A DNA stretch of 64,000 nucleotides from Hyphomonadaceae bacterium TMED5 (GCA_002173095.1 NHBK01000016.1:1-64000), one strand, 5' to 3'; shown: positions 53,998 to 63,866, counted from the stretch's first letter. The notes: generated by a model not told the origin, from the letters alone. Program-made: numbers and translations.

Positions 53998-54684
53998 CTA
54001 TGCCTGAAGGCGATAGCCACCTGTCTCTGTCAGCAAAAGTTTGGAATTGGCCGGATCAGGTTCAATTTTCTGGCGCAGGCGATAGACGTGCGTTTCCAGA
54101 GTGTGCGTCGTGACGTTGGAATTATAGCCCCAGACTTCGCTGAGCAGCTCCTCGCGCGCAACCGGCTTGCCGCTGGAGCGATAGAGATATTTCAGGATGT
54201 TGGTTTCTTTTTCCGTGAGGCGAATTTTACGGCCCTCAGTATCCGTCAAAAGCTTGGTGCTCGGGCGGAACTCATACGGACCGACCTGGAAGATCGCATC
54301 TTCGCTTTGCTCAAAGCTGCGCAGATGAGACCGTACGCGCGCCAGCAGAACTGAAAACTTGAACGGCTTGTTGATGTAATCATTTGCACCGGAATCAAGG
54401 CCCAGAATGGTATCAGCGTCTGTGGTCTGTCCCGTCAGCATCAGAACTGGTGCACGCACACCGTCGCGGCGCATAATCTTACAGGCATCACGGCCATCCA
54501 TATCCGGCAGATCAACATCCAGAAGGATCAGATCCACACGACCGGATTTGGCGATATTCATACCCTCATAAGCGGTATCGGCCTCAAGGATAGAGAAAGA
54601 GTCGTACAGCTCGAACTGCTCTTTCAGTGCTTCGCGCAGATCCTGATCATCATCGACCAGGAGAAGTGTTTTATTTGCTGACAT
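53998..54684 (-). CDS. cenR: CenR-like OmpR-family response regulator
   Basis: A 228-residue response regulator. The receiver domain (residues 5–120) has acidic DDDQD, the phospho-Asp in LILLDVDLPDMDG, a LTGQTTDADTILGLDSGAND stretch, and the KPF Lys. The winged-helix domain contains RLTEKETNILKYLYRSSGKP and TTHTLETHVYRLRQKIEPDP. The pattern closely follows the envelope regulator CenR of Caulobacter, essential there. No histidine kinase adjoins, again as for CenR. The symbol rests on recalled sequence similarity. Confidence 0.75.
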   Translation of the reverse strand: MSANKTLLLVDDDQDLREALKEQFELYDSFSILEADTAYEGMNIAKSGRVDLILLDVDLPDMDGRDACKIMRRDGVRAPVLMLTGQTTDADTILGLDSGANDYINKPFKFSVLLARVRSHLRSFEQSEDAIFQVGPYEFRPSTKLLTDTEGRKIRLTEKETNILKYLYRSSGKPVAREELLSEVWGYNSNVTTHTLETHVYRLRQKIEPDPANSKLLLTETGGYRLQA

Positions 54685-54803
54685 TGTCAGGCTCCGCAAA
54701 TTGTCTGGCAGACCTTAAGATAGGTTAGTCAAATCACAATTACAGATTATTATCGAAAAACAGAAATGACGATGACTACACATTCGCGTGTGGTTAAGCG
54801 TGA

Positions 54804-55040
54804 TCACGCGTCGGCGTTGTCATCATCGATTTCGTCGTCGAATTCGTCTTCATCGAACTCATCATCAAGATCATCCAGATCAGCGACATATTCGCCAGAC
54901 ACGGCGTTCACGCAGTCCGAAAAAAGGTCCAGCAGAAGGTCTTTTCCGAGGTCAGAGGGCTTCACCTCATTGGCCTCAAGGATTGTCTCCATCAACTTCC
55001 ATGCGGTGTAGGAGGGCGACCAGTCTTTGGATTCTGACAT
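54804..55040 (-). CDS. Small acidic hypothetical protein
   Basis: A 78-residue protein with a helical front half (SPSYTAWKLMETILEANEVK, then DLGKDLLLDLFSDCVNAVSG) and a tail made nearly only of Asp and Glu. ATG 55040 is preceded by GAGGAG. It lies between leuC and cenR on the same strand. No function known. Confidence 0.65.
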   Translation of the reverse strand: MSESKDWSPSYTAWKLMETILEANEVKPSDLGKDLLLDLFSDCVNAVSGEYVADLDDLDDEFDEDEFDDEIDDDNADA

Positions 55041-55118
55041 TGAATGTCTCCTCATTGCTGAAATCAGCATGTACCCGTTCGCCCGCCGATAAAAGGCGGG
55101 AAACGGGACTGAGTGAGA

Positions 55119-56519
55119 TTATTCGCCGCCGAGCGTTCCGCTGAGCGCCGCACGCGCCGCAATTCGCGGGCTGACCAGATGTGTACGACCATTGCGGCCC
55201 TGACGGCCCTCGAAATTACGGTTGGATGTAGAGGCGCAGCGCTCACCCGGCTGCAGCGTGTCAGGGTTCATGCCGAGACACATGGAACACCCAGGCTCAC
55301 GCCATTCAAAACCGGCATCACGGAACAGGTCATCCAGACCTTCAGCTTCAGCAGCCGCACGCACCAGGCCAGAGCCCGGAACAACCATGGCACGGACGCC
55401 ATCGGCCACTTTACGGCCCTGAATTTCGTTCGCTGCTGCACGCAGGTCTGCAAGACGGGAATTGGTGCACGACCCGATAAATACGCGATCGATCTTGAGG
55501 CCAGAAATCGGCTCGCCCGGCGTCAGACCCATATATTGAACCGCGCGTGTCGCAGCTTCTTTCTTGATTGGATCGTCGAAATCATCCGGAGACGGAACAT
55601 TAGCCGCGAGCGGCAAGGCCTGCTCCGGGCTGGTGCCCCATGTTACGGTCGGCGGAATGTCTTCTGCGCGGATGTCGATGATTTCATCCCATTGCGCATC
55701 ATCGTCTGAATACAACGTCTTCCAATGCGCGAGCGCCATTTCCCATGCGCCCGCTTTTGGCGCGGCAGGACGACCCTTCATATAGTCAAAAGTGGTTTCA
55801 TCCGGTGCGATCAGTCCCGCACGCGCGCCGCCCTCGATAGAGAGGTTACAAAGCGTCATCCGGCCTTCCATATCGAGGCCGCGAATAGCATCGCCCATAT
55901 ATTCGATAACGAAGCCCGTACCGCCTGCTGTACCGATCATGCCGATCAGATGCAGCGCAATATCTTTTGCCGTTACGCCGTCCTGAAGCTCGCCATTCAC
56001 ACGAACAGCCATATTCTTCATCTTGCGCGCACGCAGGGTCTGGGTTGCCAGAACATGCTCAACCTCAGACGTACCAATACCGTGCGCCAGCGCACCAAAC
56101 GCGCCATGCGTAGAGGTATGACTATCGCCGCAAACGATGGTGAGGCCCGGCTGTGTACGACCCTGCTCCGGACCGACCACATGCACGATGCCATTGCGGA
56201 TATCGCCCATTGGGAAGAACTCAATGCCATACTCTTTGACATTGCGGGACAAGGTCGCGAGCTGGTTCTTCGCATCCGGGTCTGTCACGCCATCAATGCC
56301 CGCAGCCTGATTTTCAGTCGGGGTATTGTGGTCTGCTACAGCCAAAGTGAGATCCGGACGACGCACCGGGCGGTTGTTCGCGCGAAGACCCGCAAAGGCC
56401 TGAGGTGTGGTCACTTCGTGGATAAGGTGAAGGTCGATAAAAAGTAGAGCTTCACCTTCCGGGGTTTCATCAACGAGGTGTGCATCCCAGATTTTGTCGT
56501 AAAGCGTTTTACCGGCCAT
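55119..56519 (-). CDS. leuC: 3-isopropylmalate dehydratase large subunit
   Basis: A 466-residue aconitase-family subunit. The start [56 protein letters not shown] and the [13 protein letters not shown] cluster hold the three Cys ligands of the 4Fe-4S centre. It isomerises isopropylmalate in leucine synthesis with LeuD. leuD is not in the window next to it, so the two are separated here. Intact. Confidence 0.96.
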   Translation of the reverse strand: MAGKTLYDKIWDAHLVDETPEGEALLFIDLHLIHEVTTPQAFAGLRANNRPVRRPDLTLAVADHNTPTENQAAGIDGVTDPDAKNQLATLSRNVKEYGIEFFPMGDIRNGIVHVVGPEQGRTQPGLTIVCGDSHTSTHGAFGALAHGIGTSEVEHVLATQTLRARKMKNMAVRVNGELQDGVTAKDIALHLIGMIGTAGGTGFVIEYMGDAIRGLDMEGRMTLCNLSIEGGARAGLIAPDETTFDYMKGRPAAPKAGAWEMALAHWKTLYSDDDAQWDEIIDIRAEDIPPTVTWGTSPEQALPLAANVPSPDDFDDPIKKEAATRAVQYMGLTPGEPISGLKIDRVFIGSCTNSRLADLRAAANEIQGRKVADGVRAMVVPGSGLVRAAAEAEGLDDLFRDAGFEWREPGCSMCLGMNPDTLQPGERCASTSNRNFEGRQGRNGRTHLVSPRIAARAALSGTLGGE

Positions 56520-56725
56520 TTTCTCTTCACTCTTCTTCAGGCTGATATAGGTGGCGCTCTTCTTTCAAGCCAGAGCCATTTTGTCCAGTAGGCACCACTT
56601 AGTACTCGATGTGCGAATTGTACCCGGCAAGCACTTCACTGCGCTTGCATTCCCACGGCGGTCCACTCAAAAAGAGCTTAGTCAGCACCGGCATCTGAGT
56701 GTTTTATGAATGGGGCGAGACGGAA

Positions 56726-57571
56726 ATGGCACTTACGCAAGCAAAACTCGATGAGTGGACAAGCTGGGTCTGGACTAATCTGCACAGAGGTGTGCCGCCC
56801 GCCACACTCGCCGCAGAAATGCGCAATAAGCATATTCCAGAAGACGCAATCGAAACCGTTATGGGGCCTGCCTATAATGCAGAGACGGCCCCCATTGATC
56901 ATGACGCCATTTCAAAATGCGCCATCACAGAAAAAGCCGGAAAAACGCCGGGCCTCAAACGGCTGGTGAACCGGAAAGCTCAGGTCTTCACATGGGAGAA
57001 TTTTCTATCCCCTGAAGAGTGCCAGAAGATCATCTCCATTATCGACCAGCATTTGCGCCCATCGGAAGTGACCGACAATCGCGGCGACCGGTATGTACGC
57101 ACCTCATCGACATGTGATCTGGGCGATATTGGCCACCCGTTTGTGTTTGAAATTGACCGCAAGATTGCCGGAGGCCTCGGCATTCACTGGAGCTATTCAG
57201 AACCCAATCAGGGACAGAAATATGAAATTGGTCAGGAGTTCAAACAGCACACCGACTATTTCGAGCCGAAAACTGCTGAGTTCCTGCCCAACACGGGCGA
57301 GCGTGGTCAACGCACCTGGACATTCATGATCTATCTGAATTCCACGCCCGAAGGCGGGGCGACCCGGTTCCCAAGGCTGGAGAAACTCTTCCGCCCGAAA
57401 CAGGGCATGGCGGTGATCTGGAACAGTCTGAACCCGGATGGCAGCGTGAACCCATTCACCCTTCACCATGGTATGAAGCCAAGGCGCGGCGACAAATACA
57501 TCATCACCAAATGGTTCAGGGAAAAAGGCTGGGGCCCGATGTTTGAAAACCCGGGCTATAGCAAGATTTAA
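56726..57571 (+). CDS. 2-oxoglutarate/Fe(II) oxygenase, prolyl 4-hydroxylase type
   Basis: A 281-residue protein. The C-terminal P4Hc domain (about residues 90–280) carries the iron triad: HTDYFEP with His and Asp, and LHHGMKPRRGDKYIITKWF with the distal His and the 2-oxoglutarate Lys. The N-terminal 80 residues are helical (MALTQAKLDEWTSWVWTNLH). It probably hydroxylates a protein prolyl residue or a small molecule. Its last 4 bp overlap the convergent purK gene. Confidence 0.85.
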   Translation: MALTQAKLDEWTSWVWTNLHRGVPPATLAAEMRNKHIPEDAIETVMGPAYNAETAPIDHDAISKCAITEKAGKTPGLKRLVNRKAQVFTWENFLSPEECQKIISIIDQHLRPSEVTDNRGDRYVRTSSTCDLGDIGHPFVFEIDRKIAGGLGIHWSYSEPNQGQKYEIGQEFKQHTDYFEPKTAEFLPNTGERGQRTWTFMIYLNSTPEGGATRFPRLEKLFRPKQGMAVIWNSLNPDGSVNPFTLHHGMKPRRGDKYIITKWFREKGWGPMFENPGYSKI

Positions 57572-58632
57572 AGCTTACGGACGATGTGACCCATTTTACG
57601 GCCCGGGCGCATATCGCGCTTACCGTAAAGGGTGATCATGTCTTCAGGCCCTGCGTCCCCAAAGGCTTTGAGCACATCATCACCGAGCAGGTTTTCCATC
57701 TCTGCATCCATAACACGGCTGACATCGCCCAACGGCCAACCCGCAATTGCCCGGATATGCTGCTCAAACTGTCCGGTGAGACAGGCTTCTGGGGTCCAAT
57801 GGCCGGAATTATGCACGCGTGGCGCCATCTCATTCAGGAGAAGCGTACCGTCCTCAAGAACGAAGAATTCACACGCCATAACGCCAACATGGCCAAGCGC
57901 ACCTGCAAGGCTCTCGGCCGCTGCAATCGCAGCGGTCTGGACGCTATCAGGGAATTTGGACGGCACACGCGAGGTATGAAGAATACCGTGTTTATGGGTG
58001 TTATCTGCCGGATCAAAACACGTCATCATGCCATCCGCCCGGCGCGCAATCACGACCGACACCTCCCCCGCAAACGGCACCATGGCTTCAAGAATACATG
58101 GCGCGCCATCAAGACCGTCATAAGCGCTGACCGCATCATCACCAGTTTGAAGACGGCGCTGGCCATGGCCATCATATCCGTCCCGGCGGGTCTTCAGAAT
58201 GCCTTTGCCTTTCAGCTCTGACAAAGCCGTCTCAAGGTCAGAGACGCGATCGACCATCCAGTAATCAGCTGTCGCCACACCGTTTTCACGCGCAAATGAC
58301 TTTTCCAGATGCCGGTCCTGACAGATTTGCAGAGATTTCTGTCCCGGATAGACGGTCGCGCCCATATCCTCCAAAATCTGAAGCGCCTCGACGGGCACAT
58401 TTTCAAATTCCAGCGTGATCAAGTCACAGCGCACGCTAAGTTCTGCCAGCGCGTCGCGGTCTGTGTATTCAGCAACAATCGTATGAGCAGCCACGCGAGA
58501 GGCCGGACTGTCATCATTTGGACCAAGAACAACAACATCAAAGCCCAGACGTTCAGCGGCGCTCGCGAGCATGCGGCCGAGCTGGCCATCACCCAGAATG
58601 CCGATCACAGATCCAACTGGCAGCGGTTTCAT
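57568..58632 (-). CDS. purK: N5-carboxyaminoimidazole ribonucleotide synthase
   Basis: A 354-residue ATP-grasp enzyme. It has the N-terminal [20 protein letters not shown], the ATP-grasp lid [31 protein letters not shown], and [20 protein letters not shown] with metal ligands. It carboxylates AIR with bicarbonate in purine synthesis; PurE then rearranges the product. It overlaps purE by 4 bp. Confidence 0.96.
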   Translation of the reverse strand: MKPLPVGSVIGILGDGQLGRMLASAAERLGFDVVVLGPNDDSPASRVAAHTIVAEYTDRDALAELSVRCDLITLEFENVPVEALQILEDMGATVYPGQKSLQICQDRHLEKSFARENGVATADYWMVDRVSDLETALSELKGKGILKTRRDGYDGHGQRRLQTGDDAVSAYDGLDGAPCILEAMVPFAGEVSVVIARRADGMMTCFDPADNTHKHGILHTSRVPSKFPDSVQTAAIAAAESLAGALGHVGVMACEFFVLEDGTLLLNEMAPRVHNSGHWTPEACLTGQFEQHIRAIAGWPLGDVSRVMDAEMENLLGDDVLKAFGDAGPEDMITLYGKRDMRPGRKMGHIVRKL

Positions 58633-59120
58633 TGGTCGACAGGAACTTCCATAACAGCATCAGATTGCGATGCGCGATAAGCCTTGAGGCGCGCGCGAAT
58701 ACCATCATCATGCAATGACAGCACAGATGCAGCCAGCAGCGCGGCATTGATCGCGCCAGCTTCACCAATGGCGAGCGTGCCGACCGGTACGCCTTTTGGC
58801 ATCTGAACAATTGAAAGAAGACTATCCATACCCTTCAGCGCGCGACTTTCCATCGGCACGCCAAAGACAGGTAGATGCGTCAGCGCAGCAACCATACCCG
58901 GCAGGTGCGCAGCGCCGCCCGCGCCAGCAATAATCACCTCAATACCGCGCGCCTCAGCACCCTTTGCATAGGCATACATACGGTCTGGCGTACGGTGCGC
59001 AGACACGATGCGGCTTTCATGCGGAACTTCGAGCAAATCGAGGGTTTTGTGTGCGGAAGACAGGACTGGCCAGTCGGACTGACTGCCCATGATAATCCCA
59101 ACTTTGGGCGAGGTGGTCAT
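58629..59120 (-). CDS. purE: N5-CAIR mutase
   Basis: A 163-residue class I Pur[21 protein letters not shown] and the [20 protein letters not shown] stretch with the active-site His-Arg are clear, as is [20 protein letters not shown]. It is the first gene of the purEK unit. Divergent from the GGDEF gene, with a long palindrome between them. Confidence 0.96.
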   Translation of the reverse strand: MTTSPKVGIIMGSQSDWPVLSSAHKTLDLLEVPHESRIVSAHRTPDRMYAYAKGAEARGIEVIIAGAGGAAHLPGMVAALTHLPVFGVPMESRALKGMDSLLSIVQMPKGVPVGTLAIGEAGAINAALLAASVLSLHDDGIRARLKAYRASQSDAVMEVPVDQ

Positions 59121-59190
59121 AGCGGTTTAGGCTCCGGCAAAGGGACAACTTATTGATTTCGCCTACTCTGACAAGGCCCTAAGGGAACTA

Positions 59191-59224
59191 CCGGATTTTA
59201 TTAAGAAATTTAATCAAAATCCGG
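59191..59224. promoter_or_regulatory. Long palindrome between purE and GGDEF gene
   Basis: CCGGATTTT (59191–59199) pairs with AAAATCCGG (59216–59224), and inner TTAA steps extend the dyad almost without a break. It lies in a divergent promoter region, 71 bp from purE and 62 bp from the GGDEF start. A regulator site is more likely than a terminator. Confidence 0.5.
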
Positions 59225-59286
59225 GTATCGTTAACGACCTGCTAAATTATCTCGTTCAATCTCGATGAAGATTTGAGGAATGCGTA

Positions 59287-60024
59287 ATGTCTGAACCGAC
59301 TACCGGGCAGGACAATCAAACTGGCGGCAAAGTACTTAAACTTCGCCCGTCCGCAGGCGACACGTCACCTGTGATCAGCGCCGCTGCGAGTGCGCTGAAG
59401 CGCTTTCTTGCAGCCTCTGGCTGGACCGCTGATGACCTCACCCCTAATCAGCTGAACCTTTTGCGCGCCCTCATGATTGAGCGCCAGCATCTGGTGAAGA
59501 GCGTTGAAACGCTCAAAACGTCTCTCGACCAGGCCAAAAGCATTGCTGACCGTGACCCGCTGCTTCCGGTTTACAATCGTCGCGCTTTCACACGTGAGCT
59601 GGCAAAACAGATTTCCATCTGCGAGCGCTACAACCACTCACTCTGCCTGCTGTTTCTTGATCTCGACCATTTCAAACGCCTGAATGATACGCTTGGCCAT
59701 TCGGTCGGTGACGATGCTTTGAAGGCGTTTATCGGCATTATTCAGAAGCATACCCGCCAATCCGACGTAATTGGTCGCCTGGGAGGTGATGAATTCGCAG
59801 TCCTGTTGCTGAATGCGGACCAGGAAGATGGCGAGTTCAAAGCCGTTCAGTTCGCCGCTGACCTGCGGGAGATTGAATTCGGCAACGCGGTCAATCCACT
59901 GTATCTGGATGTGTCTGCGGGCGTGGTGATGTGGGAGAAAGAAGAATCTCCTGAACACCTGATCGAACGCGCCGATGAGGCGATGTATCTGAACAAGCGA
60001 CGCAAGAATAAAGCGCGCGCCTGA
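59287..60024 (+). CDS. GGDEF-domain diguanylate cyclase
   Basis: A 245-residue protein. A short N-terminal region (1–70) of low complexity precedes a coiled-coil linker and a full GGDEF domain: DRDPLLPVYNRRAFTREL, LFLDLDHFKRLND, and RLGGDEFAVLLL. An RxxD inhibitory site (RQSD) stands five residues before GGDEF, so product inhibition is expected. It makes cyclic di-GMP. No EAL domain. Soluble. Confidence 0.93.
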   Translation: MSEPTTGQDNQTGGKVLKLRPSAGDTSPVISAAASALKRFLAASGWTADDLTPNQLNLLRALMIERQHLVKSVETLKTSLDQAKSIADRDPLLPVYNRRAFTRELAKQISICERYNHSLCLLFLDLDHFKRLNDTLGHSVGDDALKAFIGIIQKHTRQSDVIGRLGGDEFAVLLLNADQEDGEFKAVQFAADLREIEFGNAVNPLYLDVSAGVVMWEKEESPEHLIERADEAMYLNKRRKNKARA

Positions 60025-60211
60025 GCTCACCTGCCCTAGCGGCAACTAAACGCATTCAAATCTGATCAGAAACAGGACGGCTTGCACGGATTATCATCAG
60101 CCGGGCCCTGATTGCATGCTGGTTTTCGGGAATTTCTCAGTTTTAGCAGAATTGCAGGCTATCTTGAGTTGATAGACAGCGTAATCATGTTTAATAGCGA
60201 GCATCAATAGT

Positions 60212-60223
60212 ATAGTAGCCTAT
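60212..60223. promoter_or_regulatory. ATAGTAG-N2-TAT site, copy 1
   Basis: ATAGTAGCCTAT lies in the dyad GTATAG-TAGC-CTATAC just upstream of the RNA candidate. Similar sites flank the TetR gene and a later gene (see findings). Confidence 0.4.
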
Positions 60224-60229
60224 ACGGAT

Positions 60230-60517
60230 AGAGGGGTGCCCGTAGCTTTAGAGCTTTGCGGCATTGGGAGGGGAGACCGCGCGCACACTGTTCTGTGCGC
60301 GGTCCGCCACCCGACCTCAGACAAATTCAGATGCCGACGAACATGTCGTTGGCACCTTACCGAACGTTTCTGCGTTGACGGCAATGCAGTTTCGTATGGG
60401 TCGCTGGTTCGCCAGTGGCTCATAGTCAGTCTCTTCCTTTCCTGTGCAAGGTTGGAGAGTCTGTCTTTTCTTTCCCAGAAGACCTAAGGGCGGTCGGGCA
60501 ACCGGCCGCCCCTTTTT
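60230..60517 (+). ncRNA. Candidate structured non-coding RNA with terminator
   Basis: About 290 bp with no credible protein. GGTGCC and GGCACC pair at long range. Inside are CGGCAT/ATGCCG and GACCGC..GCACA/TGTGC..GCGGTC stems forming a rod. A 12-bp stem with a TTCG loop follows (ATGGGTC-GCTGG), and the stretch ends at an excellent terminator. Shape and length are broadly 6S-like, but I do not recognise a known consensus, so no name is given. Confidence 0.5.
60488..60517 (+). terminator. Rho-independent terminator of RNA candidate
   Basis: GGGCGGTCGG-GCAA-CCGGCCGCCC is a 10-bp stem closed by a GCAA tetraloop, followed by CTTTTT. It ends a transcript that has no protein gene, which is the main reason to propose an RNA here. 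Confidence 0.85.
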
Positions 60518-60740
60518 CCGGCGAAACCTGAAATATCCGCATGCGAACCGACCAAATCAGTCCGCAGATCGAGCATTCTTAAAAATTCAGGTTAGCGGTA
60601 TCATCGCGAATAAGTTTAAGGGAGCCCGAGCATAAAGCCCTTAAACTCAACCAAAACCCACTAATCGAGCACAAAGATTCCAGTTCGGAATTGCTTGTGA
60701 TCAAATGTTTGCATAAGCCTTATTGGGAATATGCATATGT
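60518..60740. other. Intergenic DNA before tetR
   Basis: About 220 bp with no gene or clear structure seen. Confidence 0.5.
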
Positions 60741-60767
60741 GGTTGACGCCATTTAGAGTCGTCAACC
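60741..60767. promoter_or_regulatory. Inverted repeat upstream of tetR
   Basis: GGTTGACG and CGTCAACC are a perfect 8-bp inverted repeat with an 11-bp spacer, ending 24 bp before the TetR start. TTGAC within it could be a -35 element. Autoregulation is likely. Confidence 0.55.
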
Positions 60768-60791
60768 AAACGACATAGACGGACGATTGTC

Positions 60792-61421
60792 ATGACAAAA
60801 TTCCCGCTGCGCACTAAACGCAAAATGGAAACCCGAATCAAACTCGTGCGCGCGGCGCGTCATCTCTTCCTCACCAAAGGCTATGATAACACGACGCTGG
60901 AGGAAGTCGCAGATGCAGCCGGCCTGCACGTTCAGACACTCTATCGTCATTTCGGCACGAAACAGGATCTGGCAAAAGCAGGTGATGAATTCTGGCTTCG
61001 TAAATTTGAAGCCGCCATCAGCGATCGCGATCCATCCCAGAGCACGTTTGCATTCTGGCGCAACTGGATGTCCGACACGGTGGACACACTTCTGGAAGAT
61101 ACAGAATCTTTCCGATCTCACCTGCGCATGAGTCAGACCACGCCGACCATTCTTGGTGCGACACTGGCAATCCGAAGCAAGTATGAAGACCTGCTCGCGG
61201 AAAATCTCGCGAAAGATTTCGGAATGGCACCAGAGGGCGTGAACAAGGCACGGCTGATTGCTGGCATGCTTATGTCAGGTAACGCCTATGTCCGCGCTTA
61301 CTTCCTGGACCATAATACGGACCTGAAAGCGGAAACGCTTAAAGTCATCGACACCGTCATCGAATTGTTTGGCAATCTTGTCGTCAACCCAGCCGTGTCA
61401 GAGACCAAAGCCGCCAGCTGA
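60792..61421 (+). CDS. TetR family transcriptional regulator
   Basis: A 209-residue TetR regulator. The HTH (TRIKLVRAARHLFLTKGYDN, then TTLEEVADAAGLHVQTLYRHFGTKQDL) covers residues 15–65; the rest is the helical ligand domain. It is followed by a beta-lactamase-fold lipoprotein and two exported genes, which it may control. Ligand unknown. Confidence 0.88.
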   Translation: MTKFPLRTKRKMETRIKLVRAARHLFLTKGYDNTTLEEVADAAGLHVQTLYRHFGTKQDLAKAGDEFWLRKFEAAISDRDPSQSTFAFWRNWMSDTVDTLLEDTESFRSHLRMSQTTPTILGATLAIRSKYEDLLAENLAKDFGMAPEGVNKARLIAGMLMSGNAYVRAYFLDHNTDLKAETLKVIDTVIELFGNLVVNPAVSETKAAS

Positions 61422-61432
61422 TAGTAGACTAT
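61421..61432. promoter_or_regulatory. ATAGTAG-N2-TAT site, copy 2
   Basis: GATAGT-AG-ACTATC is a perfect dyad that starts at the last base of the tetR stop, 84 bp before the next gene. Shared with two other sites; likely a TetR operator. Confidence 0.45.
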
Positions 61433-61516
61433 CTTTTTTGGATAGACGCTTTCGGGCTTACCGTGTTTAACTCCCGCAATATGAAAAGGGCCGGATAGCG
61501 GCCGTGGGAGGAAATC

Positions 61517-62869
61517 ATGACACCAACTGCATCGACAGGACGATTGCGCCTGCTTTTAAGCGCAGGGGCGTGCGCCACCGCACTGCTCGCAATGGGCGGC
61601 TGCGCCAGCATTGAAAGCGCGCAGACCGCCACCGTTCAGGAGACAACGGAGCAGGCCGACCGGTTTACTGACATCGGACTACAGGCGCTCGATGATGTGA
61701 TGTCGCAAGCGGTCGAAACTGACGAATTTTATGGCCTCTCTTATTTGCTCGTCGCAGGCGACGAGGAAATTGCTCGCAATTATTTCGGCGTTCAGTCTCT
61801 GGATACGGGCGTGCCCGTCCAGGAAGACACAATCTTCCGAATTTATTCCATGAGCAAACCGATTACCGGCGTCGCCATGATGATGCTCTGGGAAGACGGG
61901 CTCTGGGAGCTTGATGATCCGGTCACAGATTATATTCCCGAATTTGAGAACCTTCGCGTGCTGGCAGGCACGAATGAAGATGGCTCACCTATTCTGGTTG
62001 ATGCTGACCGTCCTCCGACCATGCGCGAAATCATGTCTCACACCGCAGGCTTCGCCTATGGTCTGGGCGGCGCAGACTTTGCCAATGAAGCCTTCCGTCA
62101 GCGCGCCATTCTGCGCTCACCACATATGGAAAGCCTGATAGACGCCGTCGCGGATGTGCCCCTGCTGTTTCAACCGGGTGAAAACTGGGCCTACAGCGTA
62201 TCTGTCGACATTCAGGGATACATTGTCGAAAAACTATCCGGTCAGAAATTCGGCGAATTCCTCGATGAAAACATTTTCACGCCTCTGGGCATGGAGGATA
62301 CGGGCTTCTTTGTTCCACCAGAGGATTATGACCGGTTTTCCGACGTATTCACCTATAGCCCGGACCATGACCGGGTCGTCCGCGTTCCGTCCGAGACCAC
62401 ACTGTTCCGGGAAGACACCATCCCGTTTGAATCTGGTGGCGGCGGCCTGGTGGCGACGCTCGATGACTACGCCCGTTTCTGCCAGATGATGCTCAATGGC
62501 GGAACGCTCGACGGACATGCGATCATCGAACCAGAGACGGTTGAGCTGATGGCAACCAATGTGCTGCCGGATCATATCGGGCTTTGGTCGAACGGAAACT
62601 CTGGCAGCACGAACACCACGCCTGGACAGGGTTTTGGGCTTGATTTCGGTATCGTAACAAACCCTGAAGCGGCGGGTTCGCCACAAGGTGAAGGCACGTA
62701 TTACTGGGGCGGCGCAGCGGGGACCTGGTTCTGGATCGACCCGGCAAACGACCTCTATTTTATCGGCATGATCCAGCGATATTCCGGCAACCCGGCGTCA
62801 GAATACGACCCGCGCGAAGCCAGTCGCACTGCCGTTTACAATGCTCTGACGGATCAAGGAACCGAATAG
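61517..62869 (+). CDS. Class C beta-lactamase-fold serine hydrolase lipoprotein
   Basis: A 450-residue protein with a lipoprotein signal (lipobox AMGGC, Cys29). The hydrolase core has SxxK (Ser111 and Lys114 in IYSMSKPITG), a YSV second motif near NWAYSVSVDIQGY, and a late GG-rich strand. This is the EstB/AmpC-like esterase group rather than a true resistance enzyme. Likely periplasmic or outer-membrane-bound. A TetR gene lies upstream with possible operators. Confidence 0.85.
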   Translation: MTPTASTGRLRLLLSAGACATALLAMGGCASIESAQTATVQETTEQADRFTDIGLQALDDVMSQAVETDEFYGLSYLLVAGDEEIARNYFGVQSLDTGVPVQEDTIFRIYSMSKPITGVAMMMLWEDGLWELDDPVTDYIPEFENLRVLAGTNEDGSPILVDADRPPTMREIMSHTAGFAYGLGGADFANEAFRQRAILRSPHMESLIDAVADVPLLFQPGENWAYSVSVDIQGYIVEKLSGQKFGEFLDENIFTPLGMEDTGFFVPPEDYDRFSDVFTYSPDHDRVVRVPSETTLFREDTIPFESGGGGLVATLDDYARFCQMMLNGGTLDGHAIIEPETVELMATNVLPDHIGLWSNGNSGSTNTTPGQGFGLDFGIVTNPEAAGSPQGEGTYYWGGAAGTWFWIDPANDLYFIGMIQRYSGNPASEYDPREASRTAVYNALTDQGTE

Positions 62870-62896
62870 CACATTAGTGTGCGCCTTGACATTATT

Positions 62897-62908
62897 ATAG
62901 TAGGGTAT
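62897..62908. promoter_or_regulatory. ATAGTAG-N2-TAT site, copy 3
   Basis: ATAGTAGGGTAT lies just downstream of TTGACA (62886–62891), inside the presumed promoter of the next gene. Position and similarity to copies 1 and 2 suggest repression by a common regulator. Confidence 0.45.
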
Positions 62909-63011
62909 CACTAATTAAGTGAGGACCGACCAAGAACGTGAAAATACGTCGTCGGTCCCATCCAATCTGAGGAGTCAGAGAGGTGGCAACACCTCTCTTG
63001 GGAGGAAACGA

Positions 63012-63866
63012 ATGAAGGCTTTGTATTCAGCCTGCGCAGCTTTTGCGCTGCTGGCTGGCTGTGCCACCGCACAATCTGTACCCGAAACAATGCCCGTCGC
63101 TGAGACTGAGGTAAGCACCCGTCCTGACCTGAACGGTGTCTGGCGGGTCAACAATCGGGCCTATTTTGACCTGGAGGCACACCATGCCCGTCACGCAATG
63201 CAACTGCGTGAGGGTCCGCACGGTCCGCTCGCTGATCCACGCGTTCTGTCGCTTGGAGCGATTGGTTCAGTTCCAGCCGGAGAAAGCGTCGTCAGCACAG
63301 GCGATATTCCTTATACGGAAGATGCGCTGGAACGACGTGATGCGAACTTTGAAAACTGGATTGACCGCGATCCGAATATCAAATGCTATCAGCCAGGCGT
63401 GCCACGCGCGACCTATATGCCATTCCCGTTCCAGATCATCATGAATGAGGAACAGGGTCAGATGCTGATCGCCTATGAATATGCGGGCGCTGTGCGCAAC
63501 GTATTTCTGGGCGAAGATCCCGGCGAAGCCCCCGTCGATAGCTGGATGGGCCAGTCCTATGGCTATTGGGATGGCGACACTTTCGTGATCGAAGTCAAAT
63601 ACCAGAACGGCTCCACATGGCTGGACCGCGCTGGCAACTACCTTCCATACGGCGCTGAAGTCGTCGAACGCTATACAGCGATCGATGAAAATCACATCCG
63701 CTATGAAGCGACGGTCACTGAACCTGAAACCTACACTGAGCCGTTCACCATCTCTCTCATTCTATATCGACAGATCGAGGAAGACGCGCAGATCATGGAA
63801 TTCAACTGCGTGGAATTTGTAGAAGAATTGCTGCACGGCCACCTACGCAGGGAGCCACTCCAATGA
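63012..63866 (+). CDS. Hypothetical exported lipoprotein
   Basis: A 284-residue protein starting MKALYSACAAFALLAGCATA, with lipobox LAGC, preceded by GGGAGGAAACG. The mature part has repeated Trp/Tyr/Asp-rich strands (PDLNGVWRVNNRAYFDLEAH; WMGQSYGYWDGDTFVIEVKY). Proteins with a GYWDGDTLVVET-type segment are common in Sphingomonadales and Hyphomonadales next to amidohydrolases or esterases. No function assigned. Its stop overlaps the next start (ATGA). Confidence 0.65.
   Translation: MKALYSACAAFALLAGCATAQSVPETMPVAETEVSTRPDLNGVWRVNNRAYFDLEAHHARHAMQLREGPHGPLADPRVLSLGAIGSVPAGESVVSTGDIPYTEDALERRDANFENWIDRDPNIKCYQPGVPRATYMPFPFQIIMNEEQGQMLIAYEYAGAVRNVFLGEDPGEAPVDSWMGQSYGYWDGDTFVIEVKYQNGSTWLDRAGNYLPYGAEVVERYTAIDENHIRYEATVTEPETYTEPFTISLILYRQIEEDAQIMEFNCVEFVEELLHGHLRREPLQ

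Noticed and set aside
55113-56447. Long ORFs on the plus strand opposite leuC
   Set aside because: They are antisense frames of leuC with no family-like sequence and no ribosome sites.
60236-60487. 83-residue ORF over the RNA candidate
   Set aside because: The protein is Cys/Arg-rich without any family pattern, and the DNA is dominated by stems.
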